NCBI RefSeq assembly: GCF_036825535.1
Contig: NZ_CP098812.1
Span: 186,001 to 250,000, forward strand
DNA from: Parasalinivibrio latis
Lineage (GTDB): Bacteria > Pseudomonadota > Gammaproteobacteria > Enterobacterales > Vibrionaceae
DNA: 64,000 nt
Reading direction: 5' to 3'
The position numbers were made by a program, and so were the translations under genes. The stretch's first letter is position 1. Every line of letters begins with the position of its first letter. Below are positions 43,264 through 51,796 of the stretch, piece by piece. Under the pieces are notes generated by a model, which searched no databases, was not told the origin of the DNA, and saw only the letters and a program-made list of their open reading frames with translations.

Positions 43264-44286
43264 ATGAGCAACCCAACAGCAAAGCCCGTGGTTCTCAGCG
43301 GTGTTCAGCCGTCTGGTGAACTGAGTATTGGTAACTACATGGGTGCGCTGCGCCAGTGGCACCAAATGCAGGAAGACTACGAGTGTAACTACTGCATCGT
43401 AGATCTTCATGCCATTACTGTCCGCCAGGATGCCGCTGCCCTGCGTGAAGCCACCCTGGATGCACTGTCAGTATGTCTGGCTGTGGGTGTTGATCCGCAA
43501 AAGAGCAACCTGTTCATTCAGTCACACGTGCCAGAGCACGCGCAACTGAGCTGGGTGCTGAACTGCTATACCCAGATGGGTGAGCTGAACCGCATGACCC
43601 AGTTCAAGGACAAGTCAGCCCGCCACGCTGAAAACATCAACGCAGGCCTGTTTGGCTACCCGGTTCTGATGGCGGCAGATATCCTGCTGTACCAGGCGCA
43701 CCAGGTACCTGTTGGCAACGACCAGAAGCAGCACCTGGAGCTGGCTCGCGATATCGCGTTCCGTTTCAACAACCTTTACGGTGATGTGTTCACTGTACCG
43801 GAACCATACATCCCGCCAGTGGGTGCCCGCGTAATGAGCCTGCAGGATCCGACCAAGAAAATGTCCAAGTCGGATGAAAACCGCGGCAACGTTATCGGTA
43901 TTCTGGAAGATCCAAAGGCGATCACCAAGAAGATCAAACGCGCTGTGACCGACTCAGACGAGCCGCCACGTGTCCTGTTCAACATCGAAGAGAAGCCGGG
44001 CGTTTCCAACCTGCTGGGTATCCTTTCCGGTGTGACCGGCAAGTCCATCGAAGCCCTGGAAGCAGAATACGCAGACAAGATGTACGGCCACCTGAAGAAA
44101 GACACCGCAGAAGCAGTGGTTGCCATGCTTGAGCCAATCCAGCAGCGCTTCAAGGAATACCGCGCTGACCAGGCTTACCTGGATCAGGTGATGAAAGTGG
44201 GTGCGGAAAAAGCATCAGCCAAGGCGATTGAAACCCTGAAGAACGTATACGAAGCCGTTGGCTTTGTCCGCAACCCTCAGTGGTAA
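43264..44286 (+). CDS. trpS: Tryptophanyl-tRNA synthetase
   Basis: 340 residues, class I synthetase. The HIGH-like motif is PSGELSIGNYMGALRQW at about 17-33 and the KMSKS motif is KKMSKSDEN near 199-207. DLHAITVRQD, GNDQKQHLELARDIA and MADLLLYQ-like sequences complete the active site. It is the last gene of the aroKB-dam-rpe-gph string, ending in a clear terminator. Confidence 0.97.
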   Translation: MSNPTAKPVVLSGVQPSGELSIGNYMGALRQWHQMQEDYECNYCIVDLHAITVRQDAAALREATLDALSVCLAVGVDPQKSNLFIQSHVPEHAQLSWVLNCYTQMGELNRMTQFKDKSARHAENINAGLFGYPVLMAADILLYQAHQVPVGNDQKQHLELARDIAFRFNNLYGDVFTVPEPYIPPVGARVMSLQDPTKKMSKSDENRGNVIGILEDPKAITKKIKRAVTDSDEPPRVLFNIEEKPGVSNLLGILSGVTGKSIEALEAEYADKMYGHLKKDTAEAVVAMLEPIQQRFKEYRADQAYLDQVMKVGAEKASAKAIETLKNVYEAVGFVRNPQW

Positions 44287-44303
44287 TTGGCCTGTAGAAA
44301 TTG

Positions 44304-44334
44304 AAAAGGCAGCGGGTTACGCTGCCTTTTTTGT
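44304..44334 (+). terminator. Rho-independent terminator of trpS
   Basis: AAAAGGCAGC / GCTGCCTTTT with a 7-nt loop and six T in total, 18 bp after the stop. Confidence 0.92.
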
Positions 44335-44370
44335 CCCAGGTATTATCCTGAACCAACATAGAGTGATGTC

Positions 44371-44946
44371 ATGTTGCTGATCATCGATAACTATGACTCC
44401 TTTACCTACAACCTTTACCAGTACTTTTGTGAGTTGGGTGCTGAGGTAGTGGTAAAGCGTAACGATGAACTGACCATCGCAGATATTGAAGCCATGTCAC
44501 CGAGCCGCCTGGTCATTTCGCCCGGGCCCTGTACACCGGATGACGCAGGTATTTCCCTTGAAGCTATCCGTCATTTTGCCGGCAAACTGCCGATTCTCGG
44601 TGTCTGTTTAGGACACCAGTCAATGGCACAGGTTTTCGGTGGAACTGTGCTCCGTGCCCGCCAGGTAATGCATGGTAAAACCTCGCCGGTTGTCCACACT
44701 GGGAAAGGAGTATTTGCCGGTCTCAATAATCCGCTGACGGTCACCCGTTACCATTCCTTGGTTGTGGAGCGTGAATCCCTGCCGGATTGCTTTGAAATCA
44801 CCGCCTGGACGGAGCGGGATGGGGACTTTGACGAGATTATGGGCCTTCGCCACAAAACGTTGGATCTTGAAGGGGTCCAGTTCCACCCGGAAAGTATTCT
44901 TACCGAACAGGGCCATGCACTGCTGGAAAACTTCCTCCGTCGCTGA
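44371..44946 (+). CDS. pabA: Glutamine amidotransferase of aminodeoxychorismate / anthranilate synthase
   Basis: 191 residues. A class I glutaminase with nucleophile Cys79 in GVCLGHQSMAQVFGG and the His/Glu pair in VQFHPESILTE. It supplies ammonia to PabB (folate) and possibly TrpE. No pabB or trpE is adjacent; the position next to argD/astC is the pabA place in Vibrio. A hairpin GGCACTGG/CCGGTGCC (44954-44974) follows the stop but lacks a direct T-run. Confidence 0.92.
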   Translation: MLLIIDNYDSFTYNLYQYFCELGAEVVVKRNDELTIADIEAMSPSRLVISPGPCTPDDAGISLEAIRHFAGKLPILGVCLGHQSMAQVFGGTVLRARQVMHGKTSPVVHTGKGVFAGLNNPLTVTRYHSLVVERESLPDCFEITAWTERDGDFDEIMGLRHKTLDLEGVQFHPESILTEQGHALLENFLRR

Positions 44947-44974
44947 ACATCAAGGCACTGGCTGGGCCGGTGCC

Positions 44975-45282
44975 AAACCCGATCGTTATCACTTTTTTAA
45001 ACTTTTCTTTACGTTTTCCAGTGAGAACTGGGTCTGCAAGCTTATTCACGTCCATTACCTGCCTGAAATTTATCCAACAGTAAAAGTTCAAGGCTTCTGT
45101 ATAAAATGCTCTGCTTTTTTGCTGTCAGATTACGCAATACCACGGTAAACCCTTTTATTTCCTGCCAGGAAAGACACCATTGTCATTCGGTCTATTAATT
45201 CTTTTCCTTCCATCGCGCATAACTATGGTATCGCAATGAATAATGGGCGTTAACCGGGCAGCGTGGATAGATTTTCCTGCTA
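44975..45282 (+). other. Intergenic region upstream of astC/argD; no gene seen
   Basis: A+T-rich non-coding DNA after the pabA hairpin. Isolated half-sites resembling ARG boxes (45035-45048 and near 45237) have no properly spaced partners. No sigma-54 promoter with correct spacing was found close to astC. Confidence 0.5.
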
Positions 45283-45312
45283 TTGCTAAGGTTAAAGCAA
45301 TGTAAATACTAT
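45283..45312 (+). promoter_or_regulatory. Possible promoter of astCAD
   Basis: TTGCTA, 18-bp spacer, TACTAT. It is followed by a TGCATATGCA palindrome (45312-45321) just before the ribosome site AAGGAA. Confidence 0.4.
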
Positions 45313-45344
45313 GCATATGCAGTAAACACCAGAAGGAACGTGCA

Positions 45345-46562
45345 ATGTCAGGGGTACAGAAAGTAGAACGTAAATTATTTGATGATGTCATGGTGCCCTG
45401 TTACGCACCGATGCAGATGATCCCTGACAGGGGTAAAGGTGCACGTATCTGGGATCAGGATGATCGCGAGTACATCGACTTTGCCGGTGGCATTGCAGTG
45501 AGTTGCCTGGGGCACTGTCACCCTGTGATGGTTGACGCCCTGAAAAACCAGGCTGAGAAGCTCTGGCACCTCAGCAATGTCATGACCAACGCGCCGGCGC
45601 TGCGCCTGGCTAAAAAACTGACGGAAGTGAGCTTTGCAGAGAAAGTTTTCTTTGCCAACTCCGGTGCTGAAGCCAACGAAGCTGCCCTGAAACTGGCACG
45701 TCGTTGGGCTGCAGATGTCCATGGCCCGGAAAAGAGCGAAATCATCGCTTTCAACCAGGGTTTCCATGGACGTACGTTTTTCACTGTCACAGTGGGGGGC
45801 CAGGCTGCCTACTCTGACGGTTTCGGTCCCAAGCCGGGTGATGTCACCCACCTGCCATACAATGATATTGACGCACTGAAAGCCAAAATCTCAGACCGTA
45901 CCTGTGCGGTGATGATGGAGCCTCTGCAGGGTGAGGGTGGTATCGTTTCCCCGACCCCCGAATTCGTTAAAGCGGTGCGTGAGTTGTGTGACCGGCACAA
46001 TGCGTTGCTGATTTTTGATGAAGTCCAGACCGGTAACGGCCGTACAGGCCATTTCTATGCTTACCAGGGGCTCGGTGTGACGCCTGATATCCTGAGTACC
46101 GCGAAATCACTGGGTGGCGGTATCCCTGTTGGTGCCATGCTGACAACCACTGAACTGGCTCAGCACATGAAGGTGGGTACCCATGGTTCAACCTATGGTG
46201 GCAACCCGCTGGCAACTGCAGTTGCAGAAGCAGTTGTCGGCGAAGTCAGCAAGCCGGAAGTGCTGGCTGGTGTTCTGGAGCGCGAAAAGTGGTTCCGTGA
46301 ATCCCTTGAGGCCCTCAATGCCAAATATGGCCTTTTCCAGGAAATCCGCGGCAAGGGTTTGCTGCTTGGGGCGGTGCTTAACGATGAATGGCAGGGACGG
46401 GCACGTGATGTGCTGGTGGCTGCCGGTGAAGAAGGCCTGATGCTGCTGGTGGCCGGTGCCAATGTGGTGCGTATGACACCTTCTCTGGTGATTACCAAAG
46501 AAGAAGTTGAAGAAGGTATGGCGCGCCTTGACCGTGCGTTGGCGAAACTGACGGCAGCCTGA
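45345..46562 (+). CDS. astC: Acetylornithine / succinylornithine aminotransferase
   Basis: 405 residues, PLP class III aminotransferase. Visible: FFANSGAEANEAALKLAR, GFHGRTFFTVTVGG, FDEVQTGNGRTG and the PLP lysine in LSTAKSLGGGIPVGAM (near 255). In Vibrio a single gene here (argD) serves both arginine synthesis (acetylornithine) and the AST catabolic route (succinylornithine). Being followed by astA and astD it is named astC; no second copy is in the window. A ribosome site AAGGAA stands 7 nt upstream. Confidence 0.93.
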   Translation: MSGVQKVERKLFDDVMVPCYAPMQMIPDRGKGARIWDQDDREYIDFAGGIAVSCLGHCHPVMVDALKNQAEKLWHLSNVMTNAPALRLAKKLTEVSFAEKVFFANSGAEANEAALKLARRWAADVHGPEKSEIIAFNQGFHGRTFFTVTVGGQAAYSDGFGPKPGDVTHLPYNDIDALKAKISDRTCAVMMEPLQGEGGIVSPTPEFVKAVRELCDRHNALLIFDEVQTGNGRTGHFYAYQGLGVTPDILSTAKSLGGGIPVGAMLTTTELAQHMKVGTHGSTYGGNPLATAVAEAVVGEVSKPEVLAGVLEREKWFRESLEALNAKYGLFQEIRGKGLLLGAVLNDEWQGRARDVLVAAGEEGLMLLVAGANVVRMTPSLVITKEEVEEGMARLDRALAKLTAA

Positions 46563-46593
46563 TGGCTGCCACCCAGGGAGTGAGGGGGGCAAT

Positions 46594-47610
46594 ATGCTGG
46601 TAATTCGTCCTATCCGGGAAACTGATTTTGATGCACTGATGACCATCGCCGAGGAGTCGGGTGTTGGTTTTACATCTCTTCCTGTCAATGAAGAGTTAAT
46701 TGCCAAACGTATCGCCCATTCGGTGGAGAGTTTCAATAAACAGGAATCTGGCCCAACAGGGGAAGGTTACCTGATGGTCGCTGAAGATGTGGCGACCGGC
46801 GAAGTTGCCGGTACCACTGGCATTGAGTCTGCGATTGGGCTGGATGTCCCTTTTTACAGCTACCATGTCAGCAAGGTGGTGCACCATTCACGCCGCCTGA
46901 ATGTCCACAACGTGGTGGAAGTGCTGACCTTTGGCAACAACTACACCGGGTGCTCTGAAATCTGCACCCTGTTCCTTCGCCCCCAGTTCCGGGGCGGGCT
47001 GAATGGCAAGCTGCTGTCCAAGTGCCGCTTCCTGATGCTGGCGGAATTCCCGGAGCGTTTCTCTGACGTCATCTTTGCTGAAATGCGCGGTGTGTCTGAT
47101 GAAAACGGGGTTTCGCCTTTCTGGAACTGGCTTAAGGAACACTTCTTTTCTATCGACTTTACCCTGGCAGACTACCTGACGGGCATCGGTGAAAAGGGCT
47201 TTATCGCCGATCTGATGCCCAAACTGCCTATTTACACCAGCCTGCTCAGCCCAGAGGCTCGGGAAGTGATCGGCCAGGTACACGAAAAAACCCGTCCGGC
47301 GCTGCGCCTTCTGGAAAAAGAAGGGTTCACCTGCCGAAACTATGTCGACATCTTTGATGCGGGCCCGACTGTGGAGTGTGACCGCAGGAATATCGAGTCG
47401 GTCCGCCACTCTTTCAATGCGGTTGCTCATGTAAGTGAACACAGCAGTGCCAAAGACTACCTAGTCAGCAATACGCGTTTTGCAGATTTCCGGGCAGTGA
47501 CCGCCAAAGTGGCCATCGATGAAGAGCGTGGCAAGGCGCTGATCGATCCGGCAGCCGCGCAGGCCCTGATGGTTAAAACCGGCGACACCCTCAGACTGGT
47601 CGCTCTCTAA
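46594..47610 (+). CDS. astA: Arginine N-succinyltransferase
   Basis: 338 residues. It transfers succinyl from succinyl-CoA to arginine, the first step of the AST pathway that yields glutamate and ammonia. Family motifs MLVIRPIRETDFDALM, FYSYHVSKVVHHSRRL, EICTLFLRPQFRGGLNGKLL, EMRGVSDENGVSPFWNWL and FDAGPTVECDRRNI are present. The GTGAGGGGGG ribosome site is 5 nt before the ATG. Confidence 0.96.
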   Translation: MLVIRPIRETDFDALMTIAEESGVGFTSLPVNEELIAKRIAHSVESFNKQESGPTGEGYLMVAEDVATGEVAGTTGIESAIGLDVPFYSYHVSKVVHHSRRLNVHNVVEVLTFGNNYTGCSEICTLFLRPQFRGGLNGKLLSKCRFLMLAEFPERFSDVIFAEMRGVSDENGVSPFWNWLKEHFFSIDFTLADYLTGIGEKGFIADLMPKLPIYTSLLSPEAREVIGQVHEKTRPALRLLEKEGFTCRNYVDIFDAGPTVECDRRNIESVRHSFNAVAHVSEHSSAKDYLVSNTRFADFRAVTAKVAIDEERGKALIDPAAAQALMVKTGDTLRLVAL

Positions 47611-47622
47611 GGAAGGAACACC

Positions 47623-49080
47623 ATGACACATCTTGTTGGAAACCAATGGCTCGCCGGCAGCGGCGATGCCATGGCCTCGCTCAACCCATTTTCCGGTGAA
47701 ACAGTCTGGAAAGGTAACGCAGCAGACGCTGAACTGGTGGAAAAGGCGGTTGCCGAGGCACGCCGTGCATTCCTGACCTGGCGCAAAACCTCATTCGAGG
47801 AACGTCAGGCACTGGCCGAACGTTATGCAGAATTAGTGAAGGATAACGGGGAGCACCTGGCACGGGTAATCGCAGAGGAAACCGGCAAACCGTTGTGGGA
47901 AACCCGAACGGAAGCCGGAGCCATGGTCGGGAAAGTGGCGATATCCATCCGAGCCTACCAAGAACGTACCGGTGAGCGAAGCAAGGATGTTGCCGGCAGC
48001 CAGGCTGTCCTTCGTCACCGCCCACTTGGTGTACTCGCGGTGTTTGGCCCCTATAACTTTCCGGGCCATCTGCCTAACGGCCACATTGTACCGGCATTGC
48101 TGGCAGGGAATACGGTTGTCCTTAAACCGTCTGACCTGACGCCGAAAGTGGCGGAAGAGATGGTGAAGCTCTGGCAGCAGGCCGGCTTGCCTGACGGTGT
48201 GCTGAACCTTGTCCAGGGCGGGCGTGAAACCGGTGAGGCACTGGCCCAGTCAAAAGGCATTGATGGCCTGCTGTTTACTGGCAGCGCCAATACCGGGAAC
48301 CTGCTGCACCGACAGTTCGCCGGGCAACCGGGCAAGATGCTGGCATTGGAAATGGGCGGCAACAACCCGCTGGTGGTTACCGACAATTTTGATGATGTCG
48401 AAGCCACTGCCTACACAATTATCCAGTCCGCCTTTATCAGTGCCGGACAGCGTTGCACCTGCGCCCGTCGCCTGTACCTGCCTGAAGGCACCAAAGGTGA
48501 CGAGTTGCTTGCACGACTGGTTGCCATGACCGCAGGTATAAAGGTGGGCGGGCAGTTTGATGAAGAGCAGCCGTTTATGGGATCGCTGATTTCAAGCCGT
48601 GCAGCACAGGGCATACTGGATGCACAGGACTACCTGGTCTCCCTCGGTGCAACCCCGTTGCTGGCATCACGCCGAATCGGTGACGCAGTGATCACACCGG
48701 GGATCCTTGAAGTCAGTGCCATTGGGTCCCTGCCGGATGATGAGTACTTCGGGCCGCTGTTGCAGGTAATGCGCTATACCGGGCTGGAAAATGCCGTAGA
48801 GCTTGCCAACGACACCCGTTACGGGTTGTCTGCCGGGCTGATTTCGACTGATGACAGCGAATGGCAATATTTCCTCGACCATATCCGGGCTGGCATTGTG
48901 AACCGAAACCGCCAGCTGACAGGGGCAAGCAGTGATGCACCATTTGGCGGCCCGGGGGCGTCCGGGAACTTGCGCCCGAGTGCGTACTACGCTGCTGATT
49001 ACTGTGCTTACCCGATGGCGTCAATGGAAGGTGATGACGTGGTTATGCCTGCAACACCGGCTCCGGGCATTACCCTCTAA
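47623..49080 (+). CDS. astD: N-succinylglutamate 5-semialdehyde dehydrogenase
   Basis: 485 residues, aldehyde dehydrogenase superfamily. It oxidises succinylglutamate semialdehyde with NAD. PYNFPGHLPNGHIVPALLAG, GSANTGNLLHRQF, the general base Glu in LALEMGGNNPLVV and the nucleophile Cys in FISAGQRCTCARRLY are present. It follows astA by 12 bp. astB and astE, needed for the full pathway, are not in this window. Confidence 0.96.
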   Translation: MTHLVGNQWLAGSGDAMASLNPFSGETVWKGNAADAELVEKAVAEARRAFLTWRKTSFEERQALAERYAELVKDNGEHLARVIAEETGKPLWETRTEAGAMVGKVAISIRAYQERTGERSKDVAGSQAVLRHRPLGVLAVFGPYNFPGHLPNGHIVPALLAGNTVVLKPSDLTPKVAEEMVKLWQQAGLPDGVLNLVQGGRETGEALAQSKGIDGLLFTGSANTGNLLHRQFAGQPGKMLALEMGGNNPLVVTDNFDDVEATAYTIIQSAFISAGQRCTCARRLYLPEGTKGDELLARLVAMTAGIKVGGQFDEEQPFMGSLISSRAAQGILDAQDYLVSLGATPLLASRRIGDAVITPGILEVSAIGSLPDDEYFGPLLQVMRYTGLENAVELANDTRYGLSAGLISTDDSEWQYFLDHIRAGIVNRNRQLTGASSDAPFGGPGASGNLRPSAYYAADYCAYPMASMEGDDVVMPATPAPGITL

Positions 49081-49140
49081 ACTAAACAATACGCAGTAAC
49101 CGGGCTGCAATGGATAGCCTGACATTTTAAGGAGACAACC

Positions 49141-49935
49141 TTGGATTACGTTAACGCTTTGTTTGCCGAACTTTGGCGGGATTATACCCGCCGGCTTTGC
49201 CCGTCCGCAGCCAAGGTACATGCCTTGCTACAGGAAGGGCAGCCTTTGCTTAATGACCATATCGCCCTGCGCACCTTCAACCTGCCTAAAGTGGGCCTGG
49301 ATCGCCTTGCTGCGCCTTTTATTGCGCTGGGGTATGAACCCAAGGGTGAGTATGACTTTGAAGCCAAGAAGCTCTATGCGCAGCATTTTGAGCACCCTAA
49401 CAGCGAAGCCCCTAAGGTATTTATCAGTGAGCTGCAAATTGGCCGCTGCTCTACCGGGTTACAACAGAAAGTCAGGGCCCTGGTTGACCAGGTGGATGAC
49501 GATGCACTACGGGGTTCAGACTTCCTCTCAGGCGGGCGCTTGTGGGACCTGGACTTTGCAACCTTCCAGGCATTGGCTGAAGAGAGTGAGTATGCAGGCT
49601 GGGTGGCGGCACACGGTTATGGTGCCAACCACTTTACCGTCAGCGTCAACCAACTCAGCTCCTTAGATTCGGTGAAAGGGGTAAATGATGTGCTCCGCAG
49701 TGCCGGCTTTGCCATCAATGAATTCGGTGGTGAGGTGAAAGGCAGCCCTGAGGTTCTGCTGGAACAATCCTCTACCATGGCGGACAAGGTACCGGTGATG
49801 TTTTCTGACGGGGAACAGACTATCCCTGGCGGGTTTTATGAGTTTGCAAAACGTTACCTGATGGAAGACGGCAACCTGTACCCGGGATTTGTGGCAGCAT
49901 CAGCGGACAAGATTTTCGAAAGCACCAACCGTTAA
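49141..49935 (+). CDS. DUF1338 (HglS/YdcJ-like) protein, possible iron dioxygenase
   Basis: 264 residues from a TTG start; AAGGAG 7 nt upstream and the loss of conserved sequence at any later start support it. The family (vicinal oxygen chelate fold) includes HglS, which turns 2-oxoadipate into 2-hydroxyglutarate with oxygen and Fe(II). Candidate metal ligands are His40 (NDHIALRTF), His164 (GYGANHFTVS) and a Glu in LLEQSSTMAD. This is the short form; HglS of Pseudomonas is about 460 residues. Sixty bp after astD with no terminator between, it may be cotranscribed with ast. The substrate is not known. Confidence 0.82.
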   Translation: MDYVNALFAELWRDYTRRLCPSAAKVHALLQEGQPLLNDHIALRTFNLPKVGLDRLAAPFIALGYEPKGEYDFEAKKLYAQHFEHPNSEAPKVFISELQIGRCSTGLQQKVRALVDQVDDDALRGSDFLSGGRLWDLDFATFQALAEESEYAGWVAAHGYGANHFTVSVNQLSSLDSVKGVNDVLRSAGFAINEFGGEVKGSPEVLLEQSSTMADKVPVMFSDGEQTIPGGFYEFAKRYLMEDGNLYPGFVAASADKIFESTNR

Positions 49936-49961
49936 GCCGGCTTTTGCTGAAACATGAAATC

Positions 49962-49988
49962 GCTCGGGCAGTGCCTGGGAGTTTTTTT
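49962..49988 (+). terminator. Probable terminator after the DUF1338 gene
   Basis: An imperfect CTCGGGCA / TGCCTGGGAG hairpin followed by seven T, 27 bp after the stop. Confidence 0.6.
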
Positions 49989-50011
49989 ATGTGAGGGAGC
50001 GCAGCTAGTGC

Positions 50012-50260
50012 TTACTGTTGGGGCGGTTCCTGTGTCCAGAGAGAGGATTCCGGTCCATTGTGGCGGCCTTTTTCAGAGGCCAGTTCCTGCTGGTTTAGGT
50101 AATGCCCCATGCCACAAAAACCGGTGAGTTCGGTTGTTGTGTTACTGCTCGGAGCGCCAGGCAGAGTCCACTCACTGTGGTCAAAGTACTCGATGTTCAT
50201 TCCCTGTCCATCCCTGTCATATGGTGACTTCCCCTCCGGGGTGCCCGGACAAAATATCAT
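50012..50260 (-). CDS. Small hypothetical ORF (uncertain)
   Basis: 82 residues from ATG 50260 (a TTG at 50278 or an ATG at 50200 are other starts). Includes MNIEYFDHSEWTLPGAPSS and GFCGMGHYLNQQELASEKGR. I do not recognise a family. It lies in an otherwise empty 460-bp gap between the DUF1338 terminator and the crp terminator, on the same strand as crp and beyond its terminator. A strong GGAGGGG stands upstream of 50220 but in phase with a 7-codon ORF that overlaps the 50200 start. It may be a real small gene or a chance frame. Confidence 0.3.
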   Translation of the reverse strand: MIFCPGTPEGKSPYDRDGQGMNIEYFDHSEWTLPGAPSSNTTTELTGFCGMGHYLNQQELASEKGRHNGPESSLWTQEPPQQ

Positions 50261-50407
50261 GCGTGCAGCACCTTGCAAGAAAAACTGGCGAGATCTTGCT
50301 CACAATACCTGTTGGAATATTTCGGTGATTTTTTCTTGCGGATGAGGGTGTTGCAGGTGTGAGCCGGAATGTGGCGTCAGGAGGGCGCTTGGGAAATCAG
50401 ACATACA

Positions 50408-50434
50408 AAAACGCCAGTCTGGGACTGGCGTTTT
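50408..50434 (-). terminator. Rho-independent terminator of crp
   Basis: AAAACGCCAGTC / GACTGGCGTTTT with a 3-nt loop; T-run on the minus strand, 19 bp after the stop. Confidence 0.92.
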
Positions 50435-50452
50435 ACAAGCGATACCCTGAAA

Positions 50453-51085
50453 TTAACGGGTACCGTATACCACGATGGTTTTACCGTGGGCAGAGATCAG
50501 GTTCTGCTCTTCCAGCATCTTCAGGATGCGGCCAACGGTCTCACGTGAACAGCCAACAATCTGACCAATTTCCTGACGGGTGATCTTGATTTGCATGCCG
50601 TCTGGGTGAGTCATGGCATCTGGCTGCTTGGCCAGGTTCAGCAGAGTTTGTGCAATGCGGCCGGTAACGTCCAGGAACGCCAAGTCACCAACTTTTTGGC
50701 TGGTCACCTGCAGACGGCGAGCCATCTGGCCTGAAAGGCGCATCAGGATATCCGGGTTAACCTGGATCAGCTGGCGGAATTTCTTGTAAGAAATTTCGGC
50801 AACTTCACAAGGCGTTTTAGCGCGAACCCATGCAGTACGTTCCTGACCTTCCTCGAACAGGCCAAGTTCTCCGATGAAATCGCCCTGGTTGAGGTAAGAA
50901 AGGATCATTTCCTTGCCTTCCTCATCCTTGATAAGTACTGCAACAGAGCCTTTAACGATGTAGTACAGGGTTTCTGCTTTTTCACCGGAGTGAATCAGCG
51001 TGCTCTTGGATGGGTACTTATGAATATGGCAGTGAGAAAGGAACCACTCAAGGGTTGGATCGGTTTGCGGTTTTCCTGGAACCAT
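50453..51085 (-). CDS. crp: Cyclic AMP receptor protein CRP
   Basis: 210 residues, nearly identical to E. coli CRP along its whole length (MVPGKPQTDPTLEWFLSHCH). The cAMP-binding cup has GELGLFEEGQERTAWVRA, and the helix-turn-helix is ITRQEIGQIVGCSRETVGRIL. The start at 51085 is chosen from the conserved N-terminus; AGAGGA lies 10 nt upstream. CRP is the global carbon regulator and in Vibrio also drives competence, chitin use and quorum-sensing genes. It is divergent from yhfA. Confidence 0.98.
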   Translation of the reverse strand: MVPGKPQTDPTLEWFLSHCHIHKYPSKSTLIHSGEKAETLYYIVKGSVAVLIKDEEGKEMILSYLNQGDFIGELGLFEEGQERTAWVRAKTPCEVAEISYKKFRQLIQVNPDILMRLSGQMARRLQVTSQKVGDLAFLDVTGRIAQTLLNLAKQPDAMTHPDGMQIKITRQEIGQIVGCSRETVGRILKMLEEQNLISAHGKTIVVYGTR

Positions 51086-51333
51086 AAAACTCATTTCCTC
51101 TGCGTTTGTGCCCAACGATGACATCCCTATAATCTTTGTTGAGCTATTTTGGTTAGCGCCAATTAGGATAAGACGTCCTGTTGTGGGCGACAAGCTTTAG
51201 TCGCTGGCTTTGTAATACTCGGAAGTTTAACTTTTTTTGCCCCGGATTTCTTGATCTGTATCTATCGTAATTGGTCACTTATTTACCAAAACTGTGGATG
51301 GGATCACGTCGTCAAATGAAAGTAGGAGAATTT

Positions 51334-51741
51334 ATGCAGGCCAAGGTGCGCTGGACATCGGATATGACCTTTCTGGGTCAGTCCGGATCGGGTCATTCTG
51401 TGGTGATGGATGGCAATGGCGGCAAGACGGCGCCGAGCCCGATGGAGATGGTTTTGATGGCTGCAGGTGGTTGCAGTTCGGTAGATGTGGTGGATGCCCT
51501 GACCTCTGTCGGGCAGGCTATCCAAGGATGTGAAGCCCAGCTTTCGTCTGTACGCCGTGATGAGGCCCCGCGTTACTTCACTTCAGTGAATATCCACTTC
51601 GTGGTTACCGGGGAAGGGCTTGACCATGTTCAGGTAGGGAAAGCGGTGTCAGACTCACTGGAGAAATACTGCTCGGTCTGTCTGATGCTGGGCAAAGGGG
51701 TGGAAATGACCCATTCCTTTGAGGTGGTTGAGGCCGCTTAA
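51334..51741 (+). CDS. yhfA: OsmC-family protein YhfA
   Basis: 135 residues from ATG 51334, where AGGAG is 6 nt upstream and MQAKVRWTSDMTFLG aligns with E. coli YhfA. The OsmC fold is shown by KTAPSPMEMVLMAAGGCSSVDV (first Cys) and LEKYCSVCLMLGKG (second Cys). OsmC-like proteins reduce organic peroxides, but the function of the YhfA branch is unproven. It is divergent from crp, as in enterics and Vibrio. Confidence 0.93.
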   Translation: MQAKVRWTSDMTFLGQSGSGHSVVMDGNGGKTAPSPMEMVLMAAGGCSSVDVVDALTSVGQAIQGCEAQLSSVRRDEAPRYFTSVNIHFVVTGEGLDHVQVGKAVSDSLEKYCSVCLMLGKGVEMTHSFEVVEAA

Positions 51742-51758
51742 CCAGCAGTAACATAAAG

Positions 51759-51787
51759 AAAATGCGGAGCACTGTTCTCCGCATTTT
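51759..51787. terminator. Terminator between convergent yhfA and the DUF3501 gene
   Basis: AAAATGCGGAG / CTCCGCATTTT with a 7-nt loop. Confidence 0.9.
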
Positions 51788-51796
51788 GTCGTGAAA

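Noticed and set aside
44957..44971. Sigma-54-like TGGC-N9-GC upstream of astC
   Set aside because: It lies within the hairpin right after pabA, nearly 400 bp before astC, and lacks the TTGC element.
45264..45280. Another sigma-54-like GG...GC near astC
   Set aside because: The GG to GC distance is two bases too long.
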